A DNA stretch of 29,140 nt. Source: a virus. Made by a program: the position numbers and the translations under genes. The stretch covers positions 1-29,140 of the IMG/VR virus record IMGVR_UViG_3300042905_001919. One strand, written 5' to 3'. The first letter of the stretch is position 1; every line of letters begins with the position of its first letter. Shown here piece by piece: positions 8,304 to 16,145 of the stretch. Below the pieces are notes generated by a model. The model saw only the letters and a list, made by a program, of their open reading frames with translations. It was not told where the DNA came from and did not search any database.

Positions 8304-8759
8304 TTAGTAATCGCCGCCAAAAGTCGTGACCATGTAGTAGGTGTTGGCATTGGCAACAACACCCGTACAGCAAAGGAGGTACTTTCCTGTCTCCAGTGCG
8401 AAGTTCAAAGGAACGATGAAGTCAGGACTCGCCGAGGTAGTTGCAGGGGTGATCGTCGGGATAGCGACTTCGGCAATCATCCGTGTGTTCGCGCTTGACG
8501 TTGCTCCACTGGAAACCGTCGAGATGAAAAACCGGATTGTCGTTGCCGCAACAGCAGTCGTTCCGTTGGTTGTGGCAATCTTGATCCGCGCTTCCTTGAC
8601 GTAGGAACCGTTGGCGCCAGGCGTGAAGGCGATGTAATGCGTCACCGTACCACCGGAGACAACGAAACCCACACCGTCAGTACCGGCACAGACAAGTACC
8701 GGAACGCAGGATTCAACGTGCGGCGTGAGGGTGTAGATGGGTTCTTTGTTCGCAGGCAC
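8304..8759 (-). CDS. 151-aa beta-rich virion protein, unknown
   Basis: This is a Thr/Ala/Val-rich, probably all-beta protein (for example GTVTHYIAFTPGANGSY and TRMIAEVAIPTITPATT). It starts at GTG 8759 behind a strong ribosome site (AAAGGAGA). It sits between a 117-aa beta protein and the glycine-rich adhesins. A jelly-roll-like head decoration or tail knob is plausible, but I do not recognise the family. Confidence 0.6.
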   Translation of the reverse strand: MPANKEPIYTLTPHVESCVPVLVCAGTDGVGFVVSGGTVTHYIAFTPGANGSYVKEARIKIATTNGTTAVAATTIRFFISTVSSGATSSANTRMIAEVAIPTITPATTSASPDFIVPLNFALETGKYLLCCTGVVANANTYYMVTTFGGDY

Positions 8760-8771
8760 GGCAGTTCTCCT

Positions 8772-9125
8772 TTAAGGCATGGGTGCTGATTTCGACATGG
8801 CAAGCATCTTGCCCGTCATGTTCAGGAAGTACGATGCGGTTGCATCCACGAAGATCGTATGCGTACCGACAGACAGGTTGATGGCGTTGTTCGAGTTGCT
8901 TGATTTACGGACAAACGTGCGCTTGAAGTTCGTTGCCGTCGAGAGATACCCTGTTCCGGTTTCCCAATCCACGCCGTCAGCATCGACCAAGACATAAGCG
9001 CAATAGATGTTCTGCCCGATGGCATTGTTGATGGTCTGAAACTGCGCCACCGCACCGGCAGTCGTGATGTCACCTGTGCCGGTTGTGGTGGTTGTTTCTT
9101 TAGCGCGGTCTGCTAGGGCGTCCAT
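8772..9125 (-). CDS. 117-aa virion-associated protein
   Basis: The protein begins MDALADRAKETTTTTGTGDITTAG and continues with beta-strand-rich sequence (YCAYVLVDADGVDWETGTG). The opening DRAKETTTTTGTGxIT is a pattern I associate with small phage structural proteins of unknown role. It follows the portal gene by 13 bases, and GAGG lies upstream of the ATG. It probably belongs to the head-tail region. Confidence 0.6.
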   Translation of the reverse strand: MDALADRAKETTTTTGTGDITTAGAVAQFQTINNAIGQNIYCAYVLVDADGVDWETGTGYLSTATNFKRTFVRKSSNSNNAINLSVGTHTIFVDATASYFLNMTGKMLAMSKSAPMP

Positions 9126-9138
9126 TTATTACGAATCC

Positions 9139-11484
9139 TCAAGTCTGTTCGATACGAATCTGCTTCCCGTTCGAAAGCGTCCCGATCTTCGGGCGGGACT
9201 GCAACTCGACCGCCTTCTGGATGGCGCCAAGGATGGCCGTCTGTGATGCCGCTGTGTCGGTCTGCTTGCTGGCCTGCTCGATCAATGCGCCGCTGAATAT
9301 CTGTAAGGCTTCCTGCTGCGCCTGGGTGACTCCGGCGAACAGTTCCGCGATCTTGTTTGCTTCCTGATCTGCGGATCCATCGTCCGGGACTTCGACCGTC
9401 TGAAGTTTCGCCATGATCTCGGACATAGCGGCTTCAAGCTGTAGGGCTGCCGTGTTGATCTTGGCCGTTGCTTCATTGGCGGCGGCGTTGGTCTTGGTGA
9501 CCAGCAATTCCTGACGGAGCCGCAGGGACTCGTCCTCGGCAATGCCGCGGGCCTGCATGGCCTGTTCGTCAGACGTTAGCTTGGCGCTCTGCAGCTTCAG
9601 GTCGGCCAGCATCTTCTCGAGGCGCCTGCCTTCCTCCTGAATCGCCTGCTCCCGCTGCATGACTTCGCCCTTGGCCTCTTCGACCATCTGCGTAGCGCCC
9701 TTGATGACCTTTTCGATCTGCTGATTGGTCTCGTCATCGACCATGAACCGGCCGCCGTCACGATAGCCGGCCAGGCCGAATACCTCTTTCCCGACTTCCT
9801 TCATGTCCAGGCTTGGCAGTTCCATCTGCGCGACTGCGGAGTAAGCCTGCATGGCACCCATGAATCGGCCGAGCTTCTGGTCCGGATTGGTGGCGCCCAT
9901 GCCGACATTCACCGACAGGGTGAGTTCCTGCCCGAGCAGTTCGTCGTTGATCTCGGAAACGCCGTAGGTCTCTATGAGTTTGGCCTGACTGGCGGCGATC
10001 GCCAGAATCACTTCGTCGGTCTCGTACTTCTGTTCCATCTTGACCAACTGCCGCAGGACAGGCTCCACCCATGTCTCGGTGAAGGTCCGCAGGGTGTATT
10101 CCGTGATCTGGTTCGCGGCGTTGGAGATCATCCCCATCCCGCCGACGGTTTCGTTCATCTTGCGGTTCGTCATGATCGAACCTTGAGAGAAGTTCCCCGT
10201 CAGTTCGTCGTAATCGACGTTGATGCGGTCCTGCTCTTGATACGAGGATCCGGTGACGTCGTTGAACTCGACCTCGCGCACATCCCCGCTCACATCGTTG
10301 GCAAGGGTCACGGACCCCGGCACGTTGCGCACCAGCGACTTGATATCGACCTGGGCGCCTCGCTTTACAATGTATCGCTTGTTTAGTACCAATTTGACAT
10401 TGTCGAGGCGCTGATTCACGACCTCGTTGGCCTCGCGCTGCAACTGCTCCCCGAGCATCACCGGGGAATCGGGCATGACCTTGTGAGTCTCGACCACGCA
10501 GCAACCCATCACAATCGGGCGTTCTCCGGTGAAATAGACCTCGGCCAAGGGCTTCGCGTCGGTCAGCATGAACTCCGTGCCGAGGGTGTAGAACACCATC
10601 TCTTCGCCATCGACGCGCATGAAGTTCTCATGCACCCAGACGATCTCGTAGTCACCGATGGCCGTGTTTCCGGGGTCTTTGCTGTCCTGCCGGTTCTGTT
10701 CGCGGGTCTGGGCGGTCGAGTCGTTGTCGTTCTTCATGGCCGACTTGATCTGGCCGTCATCCAGGGTCTTCCACTTCGGCGCCTGGGTCTTCTGATCGAT
10801 GTTCGCCATCATCGCCTTGACGTCGCAGACGTACATCGGGACGAGGCGAATCACATACGGGCTGGATTCAATCGGGTTGATCCATGACGCGCCCGGGTCG
10901 ATGCGGATGTTTTCCACCGGCATCAGTTCGATGCACGGCTGATCCTTCTTTACCACCGTGCGGGGACGTTCGACAAGCATCGGCTTGCCGTCGGCGCCAA
11001 TAAACGGATTGCCGAACTCGTCGGCCATCGTTTCGTATTCCATCACCGACTTGGCTTCGTACTTCCAATATTGGTACGAACACGCAACCCCGACCGTCAT
11101 GCAGTCCTGCATTGCTCCTACAAGCGTCAGGAACCACGGAATCGTCTTGGTCAGGCGGTAGTTGATGACCTCTTTCCACAGGTCTGCGCTGGCGGCCTGG
11201 TTGCGGTCGTTCTGATTGACCGCAGCGGTGGAGATTACGTCGAGGTTGCTGAAGAACGCCGCCGCTGCAGCCGCTTCATGCTTGCGGACCAATGATCGGG
11301 ACTTCGGTCGGAATATCTTGCTGCGGTGTTTGTAGGCGTCGGACAGGTACTTCGAATCTTGAGGATGCCGGCTTTGGAACATCCGGAGGCCGTCTTCCCA
11401 CTTCTTGCGGTAGTTGGCATCGACGTAGCTTGTCGAGGATTGGTGGGCGTCTTTCGCCAGTTGGAGCCAGTTTGTCTCGGCCAT
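9139..11484 (-). CDS. Portal protein
   Basis: The 781-aa product is the probable dodecameric portal through which DNA is packaged and ejected. Its length suits large podovirus portals. The N-terminal half has a conserved-looking core (DVISTAAVNQNDRNQ, PWFLTLVGAMQDCMTVGV, ELMPVENIRIDPGA). The middle contains VNQRLDNVKLVLNKRYIVKRGAQ and MNETVGGMGMISN. Residues about 590-710 are a long charged coiled coil (EEAKGEVMQREQAIQEEGRR onward), and the C-terminal ~70 residues are Gln/Ala-rich. It lies downstream of the terminase genes. The ATG overlaps the preceding stop (TGATG). I cannot separate N4 gp59-like from other large portal families by eye. Confidence 0.8.
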   Translation of the reverse strand: MAETNWLQLAKDAHQSSTSYVDANYRKKWEDGLRMFQSRHPQDSKYLSDAYKHRSKIFRPKSRSLVRKHEAAAAAAFFSNLDVISTAAVNQNDRNQAASADLWKEVINYRLTKTIPWFLTLVGAMQDCMTVGVACSYQYWKYEAKSVMEYETMADEFGNPFIGADGKPMLVERPRTVVKKDQPCIELMPVENIRIDPGASWINPIESSPYVIRLVPMYVCDVKAMMANIDQKTQAPKWKTLDDGQIKSAMKNDNDSTAQTREQNRQDSKDPGNTAIGDYEIVWVHENFMRVDGEEMVFYTLGTEFMLTDAKPLAEVYFTGERPIVMGCCVVETHKVMPDSPVMLGEQLQREANEVVNQRLDNVKLVLNKRYIVKRGAQVDIKSLVRNVPGSVTLANDVSGDVREVEFNDVTGSSYQEQDRINVDYDELTGNFSQGSIMTNRKMNETVGGMGMISNAANQITEYTLRTFTETWVEPVLRQLVKMEQKYETDEVILAIAASQAKLIETYGVSEINDELLGQELTLSVNVGMGATNPDQKLGRFMGAMQAYSAVAQMELPSLDMKEVGKEVFGLAGYRDGGRFMVDDETNQQIEKVIKGATQMVEEAKGEVMQREQAIQEEGRRLEKMLADLKLQSAKLTSDEQAMQARGIAEDESLRLRQELLVTKTNAAANEATAKINTAALQLEAAMSEIMAKLQTVEVPDDGSADQEANKIAELFAGVTQAQQEALQIFSGALIEQASKQTDTAASQTAILGAIQKAVELQSRPKIGTLSNGKQIRIEQT

Positions 11485-11816
11485 CAGAATTGCCCCAGTC
11501 CCGTATAGTTTGCGATGCCATCGACCTGGGTGACTTCCTTGTCGGTGCGCTGGCCGCGTTCAAGCCTGGCGCGCTCGAGGATCTCGCCGCCGGCCCGCAA
11601 GACTTCCTGCTTCATCACCTTGGCGTCGTGCTTGATGGCGTTGATCTTGAGGACGTATCCCCAGAGGCTCGAAACAAACAGGTCTTTGATGATGACCGCG
11701 CCGCCCCTCACGGTGACGGCCCACATGTGTCCAGGGTAGGCGGTGTGCAGGTCTTCAGCGACTTGCTTGGCGACGGACATTTCCGCGAGGGTATCAACGT
11801 CTGCGGTTGCGATCAT
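11484..11816 (-). CDS. 110-aa protein between terminase and portal
   Basis: The product has an N-terminal alpha/beta part (VAEDLHTAYPGHMWAVTVRGGAVIIKD). A helical, basic stretch (HDAKVMKQEVLRAGGEILERARLERGQR) follows. The ATG overlaps the previous gene by four bases (ATGA), and its stop overlaps the portal start. Small genes here often belong to virion assembly; I do not recognise this family. Confidence 0.6.
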   Translation of the reverse strand: MIATADVDTLAEMSVAKQVAEDLHTAYPGHMWAVTVRGGAVIIKDLFVSSLWGYVLKINAIKHDAKVMKQEVLRAGGEILERARLERGQRTDKEVTQVDGIANYTGLGQF

Positions 11817-12007
11817 ATGGTCTTCACCCGAAGTTTGAACCCGGACTCGTCAATGATCGCCCCGACCTCGGCATTCTCTTTCTCAACACCGGGAGGGTAG
11901 TCTTTCACATCAAGCCAGGTGCCGCCGAATTGGTGGGCGCACTCAGAATACCATATTGGATGCGTTGTGGAAACAAAGTGATCGGAGTGGTTACTCCGTA
12001 ACCTCAT
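11813..12007 (-). CDS. 64-aa protein, unknown
   Basis: I chose ATG 12007 (MRLRSNHSDHF). The longer in-frame extension reads through the overlapping gene upstream and looks unlike protein. The product contains HPIWYSECAHQFGGTWLDV and an acidic C-terminal half. It overlaps both neighbours by a few bases, as expected in this packed operon. Function unknown. Confidence 0.5.
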   Translation of the reverse strand: MRLRSNHSDHFVSTTHPIWYSECAHQFGGTWLDVKDYPPGVEKENAEVGAIIDESGFKLRVKTI

Positions 12008-12137
12008 CGTCGGGATTGCACTCCCGCTCGATGACTCGAACCTTTTCTGATCCCAACCAGGCGTAACCCTCTCGGGAGTGGACAAGCTTGATTCCTTCCG
12101 GGAGGGCATCGTATTCAGCGGTTGTAAGGTCCGCCAT
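11991..12137 (-). CDS. 48-aa protein, unknown
   Basis: From ATG 12137 the product begins MADLTTAEYDALPEGIKLVH and ends acidic (CNPDDEVTE). Earlier in-frame starts at 12179 would overlap the upstream gene more deeply. Overlaps with both neighbours and normal codon use support translation. No family recognised. Confidence 0.5.
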   Translation of the reverse strand: MADLTTAEYDALPEGIKLVHSREGYAWLGSEKVRVIERECNPDDEVTE

Positions 12138-12288
12138 TGCTGCCCGTATCGTCGAATTTCCTGCCATTGTTGAATTCATAGGCTGGCTCCGGTTTGTTCC
12201 AGTCCTTGCCCTCGGCGCGTTTCACCAGGGCGGCGTAGTCAAGCGGCTTGGTGCGCGGTGCGGCGGGCGGGGTGTAGGTGTAGGCCAT
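12115..12288 (-). CDS. 57-aa protein after the large terminase gene
   Basis: The product begins MAYTYTPPAAPRTKPLDY and ends with Gly/Asn/Asp-rich sequence (NNGRKFDDTGSNGGPYNR). The ATG at 12288 has a GAGGTA ribosome site and starts 10 bases after the terminase stop. The Pro-rich start and Gly/Asn-rich end suggest a mostly disordered peptide. Function unknown; it fills an otherwise empty gap in the operon. Confidence 0.55.
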   Translation of the reverse strand: MAYTYTPPAAPRTKPLDYAALVKRAEGKDWNKPEPAYEFNNGRKFDDTGSNGGPYNR

Positions 12289-12297
12289 GATCGTACC

Positions 12298-13920
12298 TCA
12301 CGAATCTGCGTAATGCTCCGGCTCGAGCGCGCCATCCTCGATCAAGACGGGTGGCCTTGGGTCAAGATCATACACGCGGCTGGCGGCATCAATCAAGTCC
12401 TTCAGCGGGGCGAATGGATAGAACATAACCTGTTCCTTGAACTGCCTGGTCAGATCGTAGATGTTCCCGTCCGAGTCCTTTTTGCGGATTGGCTTGGCGA
12501 TCCGGTACGGCTGGCCGGCGTCTTTCACCACGGATTGATGGCTCGTAAGCTGCGGGCAGTCCTTCGGCACGAAGAACTTGTGCGACCTGAAATCCGGCCC
12601 GAGGCGCTGCACCCGGTCATCCTTTGACCCCTCACCATCCCGCGGCCACTTCAACTCGACAATTGGGAAGCTGTTGGTCTCGACCTCCATGCGCTCGTAG
12701 AAGTAGTCGAGATCGGCCTGGGCGCCAAAGGCTTCGTACCCGACCGAGATCATCTGAACGCCGGGCTGGTTGAGCCAGATGCGCCGCATGTCCTTGACCG
12801 CGGCCCATCTGTCTGACAGGTTCATCCGGTGATTCACGCCGTCCAGCAGGTACTTGTTGCGCGCCGAGTCAATGCCGATCACCGCAATGGCCGTGTTGGC
12901 GCTGCCCTTCTTCATACTGCGCGCCGGATCCACCAGGATATAGATGTTCAGGGTCGCCGGCCGAACTTCGAACTCCTGCAGGTCGGTGACGTCGAACATG
13001 GCCTGCTGGCCGGCGATGGGGTTCTGCAGTTGCTGGCAGGCTATTGTTTGTGGGCCTTGGTCAATCTTTTTCTTTGCCCACTGCGCGGGGGTCAGGAGTA
13101 CGGGGTTCCCGTCTTCGTGTCCATTGTCAGTCGCCGGGTAAATTCGTGGCTGCAACGCCTTCCGTTCCAAGATGGCGCCGTATGTGTCAGCGAATGAATA
13201 CCTGGTGCCAATCGTCCATCTGCGTCCGTCAGCGGTGCCAAGGTTGTCGCTCAACTCCCACGCCTCGGTTGTTTTCTGCACCTGTTCTGGAGTCGTGACA
13301 CTCTCCCTCGTCACAACGTCATCGTAAATCCGCAACTGGTAGTGCTTTGACGTCGGCTGACCATCCACAAGTCCCCACGCCTCGATAGTGGCCTCTTTCG
13401 GGTTCGACTGCCTCTTTACCGTGATCCCTGTTTCAATCGACCAGACCGGGGCATCCTTTACCGGGTTGTCCCACAATATCGACGGGTACAAGGCGACCAG
13501 GTTCTTGTTGCTCTCAAACTCACGTTTGATCTGCGTCAAAAACGCCTTGGCTATCGGCCTGGTGTGGCTGAACAGCCCGATGGTGATTTCTTGGTTGTTC
13601 AGTATCTCCTGGATGCTGCCGGCGTAGGTAATGATGGTGCTTTTCCTGTGGTCGCGCGCCCACAAGTCCAAAAACTCATTCGGGGCGGCCTCTACCTCCC
13701 GGCACCTGGCGTACAGCCACGGATGAATAATATCCAAACGCTTGAGTAGGTGGGTAAGCAGGAAAAACCTATCGCCGGCCCCGATCGCGGCCAGTTCCTC
13801 ATCACCGCATCCCGGGGTATGGTAAAGGTCATCGTAGAAGTCCAGCGCGTCATCCATCGACGCACCCTTCAACCAGTCAAGCGCCTTGCTGACGAAGTCG
13901 CCGGTACTCGATGAACTCAT
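12298..13920 (-). CDS. Terminase large subunit
   Basis: The 540-aa product is the packaging motor ATPase and nuclease. An adenine-site and Walker A-like segment, LWARDHRKST, sits at about 86-95. Walker B, LRIYDDVV, is at about 196-203. The RNase H-like nuclease begins with YILVDPARS (Asp331), followed by GVNHRMNLSDRW and GYEAFGAQ. Length and order fit large terminases. It follows the small-terminase and HNH genes; its first 44 bases overlap the 3' end of the HNH gene. The start is ATG 13920, with ATG 13857 as an alternative lacking that overlap. The two-domain architecture is convincing; the mechanism (headful or cohesive-end) cannot be read here. Confidence 0.88.
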   Translation of the reverse strand: MSSSSTGDFVSKALDWLKGASMDDALDFYDDLYHTPGCGDEELAAIGAGDRFFLLTHLLKRLDIIHPWLYARCREVEAAPNEFLDLWARDHRKSTIITYAGSIQEILNNQEITIGLFSHTRPIAKAFLTQIKREFESNKNLVALYPSILWDNPVKDAPVWSIETGITVKRQSNPKEATIEAWGLVDGQPTSKHYQLRIYDDVVTRESVTTPEQVQKTTEAWELSDNLGTADGRRWTIGTRYSFADTYGAILERKALQPRIYPATDNGHEDGNPVLLTPAQWAKKKIDQGPQTIACQQLQNPIAGQQAMFDVTDLQEFEVRPATLNIYILVDPARSMKKGSANTAIAVIGIDSARNKYLLDGVNHRMNLSDRWAAVKDMRRIWLNQPGVQMISVGYEAFGAQADLDYFYERMEVETNSFPIVELKWPRDGEGSKDDRVQRLGPDFRSHKFFVPKDCPQLTSHQSVVKDAGQPYRIAKPIRKKDSDGNIYDLTRQFKEQVMFYPFAPLKDLIDAASRVYDLDPRPPVLIEDGALEPEHYADS

Positions 13921-14491
13921 GGGGCAGTTTGTTTCCCTTTGACCTGTTGCACGGCGGGCAAAGCAATTGAAGGTTATCCGGCCAATTTGTTCCGCCCTTG
14001 GTCAGCGGGATCACATGATCAACGTGGTAATCGGTCAGCACCTCATGGCAACACGCGCACTCATTCCCTTGCTTCAACCTCATTGCCGAAATGTCCGCCT
14101 TTGTGTATCGGCCCTCGGCCCCAGCCTTCAGCGCTCGGCGCCTGGCTACAATTGCCCTCATCTGCTCGGGATGGTTCTTTGCCCATTCTCGGCAAATCTT
14201 CCGGTGATGATCTCTGTTTTTCTCCAACCACCTATTTTGCCTAGCATTTATGGCCGGCTTATTGGTGATGTACCTGGCCCTTTGCCGGCTAAGAATCGCA
14301 TCTTTGTTCGCTTTGTACGATTCAGAGAGCCTGACGCGCTCCCGCTCAATTACTTCCGGGCGCAGCCGATAGGCCGCTTTGGATTCTTTCGTGCAGGCTT
14401 TGCACAACGAATACCTGCCGTCTGATGATGCCGCGTTTCTCGGGAACAGGTCGAATGCTTTGACTTCCCCGCACCTGTTGCAAGGTTTCAT
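13877..14491 (-). CDS. HNH endonuclease inserted between terminase genes
   Basis: The 204-aa product has an N-terminal zinc-finger-like segment (CNRCGEVKAFDLF then YSLCKACTKE). A basic helical middle leads to a C-terminal HNH nuclease (CACCHEVLTDYHVDHVIPL, then NLQLLCPPCNRSKGNK, about residues 145-190). DHVIPL plus the two Cys pairs are the hallmarks. It lies between small and large terminase and overlaps the terL start. HNH proteins near terminases may help cut the packaging site, or may be homing endonucleases. The N-terminal zinc motif followed by basic helices resembles the homing type. Confidence 0.85.
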   Translation of the reverse strand: MKPCNRCGEVKAFDLFPRNAASSDGRYSLCKACTKESKAAYRLRPEVIERERVRLSESYKANKDAILSRQRARYITNKPAINARQNRWLEKNRDHHRKICREWAKNHPEQMRAIVARRRALKAGAEGRYTKADISAMRLKQGNECACCHEVLTDYHVDHVIPLTKGGTNWPDNLQLLCPPCNRSKGNKLPHEFIEYRRLRQQGA

Positions 14492-14493
14492 CC

Positions 14494-14763
14494 CTATTTC
14501 CGCTTTGCCCGGATCGCGTCGAAATCGAGTGCAATCCTCGTCCTTAACTCAAGCGGGGCGTCAGGGTCGCCGGTTATCTGGACGCTCGACAAATCCGGCA
14601 AAGCCTTTGAAAGCAACAGTTTGATTGCATTGAGCCTATTCGGACTGATGTCTTCGTCGGTCAATTCCCCGTCGGCGTACTTCTGGACGCGGGTCAGCAG
14701 GTTCGAAACCTTGATCTTGGCCCGCACATCATCCTGGTGTGTTTTACGCAGTCTTTCGGCCAT
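14494..14763 (-). CDS. Terminase small subunit (probable)
   Basis: The 89-aa product has an N-terminal helical, charged region. It is followed by the segment NRLNAIKLLLSKALPDLSS (about 43-61) and a C-terminal DAPLELRTRIALDFDAIRAKRK. The NAIKLLLxKxLPDL pattern is one I associate with small phage terminase subunits that recognise packaging DNA. A strong ribosome site (AAGGAG) precedes ATG 14763. It is the first gene of the late leftward block, as expected. A wing or HTH fold is not obvious by eye. Confidence 0.7.
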   Translation of the reverse strand: MAERLRKTHQDDVRAKIKVSNLLTRVQKYADGELTDEDISPNRLNAIKLLLSKALPDLSSVQITGDPDAPLELRTRIALDFDAIRAKRK

Positions 14764-14807
14764 TTCGTTCTCCTTCAGCGCCCTATTGGGTAGCCCTTGA
14801 TGTGGTC

Positions 14808-14837
14808 ATCTTACACCGCAAACGGTCTGCTCAGCAA
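14808..14837 (-). promoter_or_regulatory. Late promoter candidate for the morphogenesis block
   Basis: Read leftward: -35 TTGCTG (14837-14832), 18-base spacer, -10 TAAGAT (14813-14808), about 45 bases before the small terminase start. Both boxes are imperfect, so a phage activator or antiterminator may be needed. Confidence 0.3.
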
Positions 14838-14856
14838 GACCTTGGGTGATAGGGGT

Positions 14857-14881
14857 ATGGGGCAAGGGGGCTTGACCCCAT
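14857..14881. repeat. Stable hairpin in the early/late gap
   Basis: ATGGGGCAAG (14857-14866) pairs with CTTGACCCCAT (14871-14881) around a GGGG loop, with one bulged A. No T-run follows on either strand, so it is not a standard intrinsic terminator. It could be a terminator that needs a factor, an antitermination element, or a binding site for packaging proteins. Confidence 0.45.
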
Positions 14882-15136
14882 GCGTTGAAAGGTTCGTCGC
14901 GCAGCAAAGAACCGATAAATGCGAGGCTATCACAGGTTTTTCCTTGGCCGGCACGTTAATTAGTGCTTACTTTCAATGTGGTCATTGCAAACAGCGGGAT
15001 CACGGATTGAATTTAGACCGCAAATACCGCTTGACATCCAACCGTGCGGCTTTGCGCGAGAGTAATCACTCACTTACATGTGGCGTCATATCGGAAACCA
15101 TTGCGCCAAAACCATATTGACGGAAGTGAGTAACCA

Positions 15137-15328
15137 CTAACATGCCGCAGTCGTTACCTTCCTCCGCTTCCAATCAACGCACCGCACATCCCTCAAACTC
15201 TTGTAAAGCCTGCAGTACTGCTTCGGCCCCAGAAACGTCCATTTCTTGCTCGTCCAGGCGCACCCGGTGCAAGGTTTGAGTGCGTGATCGTGTTCTCCGC
15301 GCCCGAGTAGGCAGGCTTTGCAGGTCAT
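15137..15328 (-). CDS. 63-aa Cys-rich protein
   Basis: The product begins MTCKACLLGRGEHDHALKPC and carries two CxxC pairs (CKAC, CTGC), likely a zinc knuckle, followed by a Trp/Lys/Arg-rich part. It overlaps the Ref-like gene by four bases (ATGA). As the last gene of the early leftward block it probably serves DNA or RNA binding. No named family recognised. Confidence 0.6.
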   Translation of the reverse strand: MTCKACLLGRGEHDHALKPCTGCAWTSKKWTFLGPKQYCRLYKSLRDVRCVDWKRRKVTTAAC

Positions 15329-15606
15329 CGCGTTCCCCCGTAGATTGCCTCTAGCGTCCGGTCCAGGGCCTCGAGTTCGTGGGCCTTAAACAGGCTCCAG
15401 CGTTGCCGGGTGCCGTGGATGCCGTGGGTGCCTGTGTGGCATTCGACGCAAAGCGGAACCACGCACCAGTCGCCCGACTTCCGCCCGGGCGTCCTGCCCT
15501 CGAGGATGTGGTGAAGGTGCGCGAACGGGTGACCGCAGACGATGCACCCGGCCTCGCGGCCGTAGTCGGCTACCCGTTGAAGGTGGCGTTTGCCGGCGGA
15601 ACTCAT
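15325..15606 (-). CDS. Ref-like HNH nuclease (RecA-dependent type)
   Basis: The 93-aa product contains CIVCGHPFAHLHHILEG (about 21-37), then DWCVVPLCVECHTGTHGIHG (46-65). CxxCG, HHI, PLCxxCH and GIHG form the treble-clef HNH core seen in P1 Ref and its phage relatives, which cut DNA at RecA filaments and promote recombination. The length matches the core domain only, without P1 Ref's long basic N-terminus. The ATG overlaps the DUF1367 stop (ATGA) and a GAGGT ribosome site lies upstream. It sits in the early block, consistent with a recombination role. A generic HNH enzyme remains possible. Confidence 0.72.
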   Translation of the reverse strand: MSSAGKRHLQRVADYGREAGCIVCGHPFAHLHHILEGRTPGRKSGDWCVVPLCVECHTGTHGIHGTRQRWSLFKAHELEALDRTLEAIYGGTR

Positions 15607-16067
15607 ACCTCATCCACCATGCTTTCCGCCATCTCGGCAATCTGATCCTCGGTCATCGTCGGCCAGTATCGCTCGGCAATTGTACGGCAGATGCCGCGGG
15701 CCGCCTGGTGGAACTCCCCCTCATCCATGCTCTCGAATGACAAGCTGCGCGGGATCAACTGAATGACCGTGCCGTACCCGATCACGTTGATCCCGATCTC
15801 GTCGCAGGCCACCTTGCCCTCGATCTGCAACCGCTTGACGGCCATGTGTGCGTCGAGGCCGGCGAAGGACTCGAGGTTCCTGACCGCAAGTTGCCCAATC
15901 CGATGCACCAGGCGATTGAACTTTGGGTTGCGCGGTTTCTTCAGGTCGGCCGACAGCAGGTCACCGATGGCATAGCCCCTGGCGCGCAGCATGGATGCGG
16001 CGTAATTGTCGGCCGGAACCAAGGCGCCTTTGGCAACGCGCAGGTAGATGACGGGGCGCCGACTCAT
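15603..16067 (-). CDS. DUF1367-like phage protein
   Basis: The 154-aa product begins PVIYLRVAKGALVPAD. It contains PRNPKFNRLVHRIGQLA (about 45-61) and the C-terminal SLSFESMDEGEFHQAARGI. The order LRxxxGxLxPxD, RNxxFxR and SxSFxxMDExEF matches the phage DUF1367 family, found in lambdoid early regions next to recombination genes. Its biochemical role is unknown. It is coupled to the Ref-like gene downstream and to a possible short ORF upstream, both by ATGA overlaps. Confidence 0.7.
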   Translation of the reverse strand: MSRRPVIYLRVAKGALVPADNYAASMLRARGYAIGDLLSADLKKPRNPKFNRLVHRIGQLAVRNLESFAGLDAHMAVKRLQIEGKVACDEIGINVIGYGTVIQLIPRSLSFESMDEGEFHQAARGICRTIAERYWPTMTEDQIAEMAESMVDEV

Positions 16068-16132
16068 GGCTTTTTCACCGAGACAATGACGAACCCACCA
16101 ATGCCGGCCGCCAACCGCGGCGCCGGCCCCAT
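16064..16132 (-). CDS. Possible 22-aa hydrophobic peptide
   Basis: ATG 16132 opens MGPAPRLAAGIGGFVIVSVKKP, and its stop overlaps the DUF1367 start (ATGA). It would fill the 78-base gap and couple translation. Too short to judge by codon use, with no clear ribosome site. It may simply be leader sequence. Confidence 0.25.
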   Translation of the reverse strand: MGPAPRLAAGIGGFVIVSVKKP

Positions 16133-16145
16133 CACGAACCTCGAG

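Larger units (their letters stand above)
14764..15136. other. 373-bp gene-free stretch between early and late blocks
   Basis: No minus-strand gene fits here, and its base composition looks more A/T-rich than the genes around it. It contains a weak leftward promoter candidate (14808-14837) and a strong hairpin (14857-14881). GGTTC/GAACC arms lie near 14890-14915. It lies exactly between the last early gene and the small terminase gene, the place for late-gene control. A rightward 107-codon ORF exists but lacks a ribosome site and coding character. Confidence 0.6.

Noticed and set aside
14797-15120. Rightward 107-codon ORF in the gene-free stretch
   Set aside because: No ribosome site and no recognisable motif; it runs against all neighbours and is probably chance in a low-GC gap.
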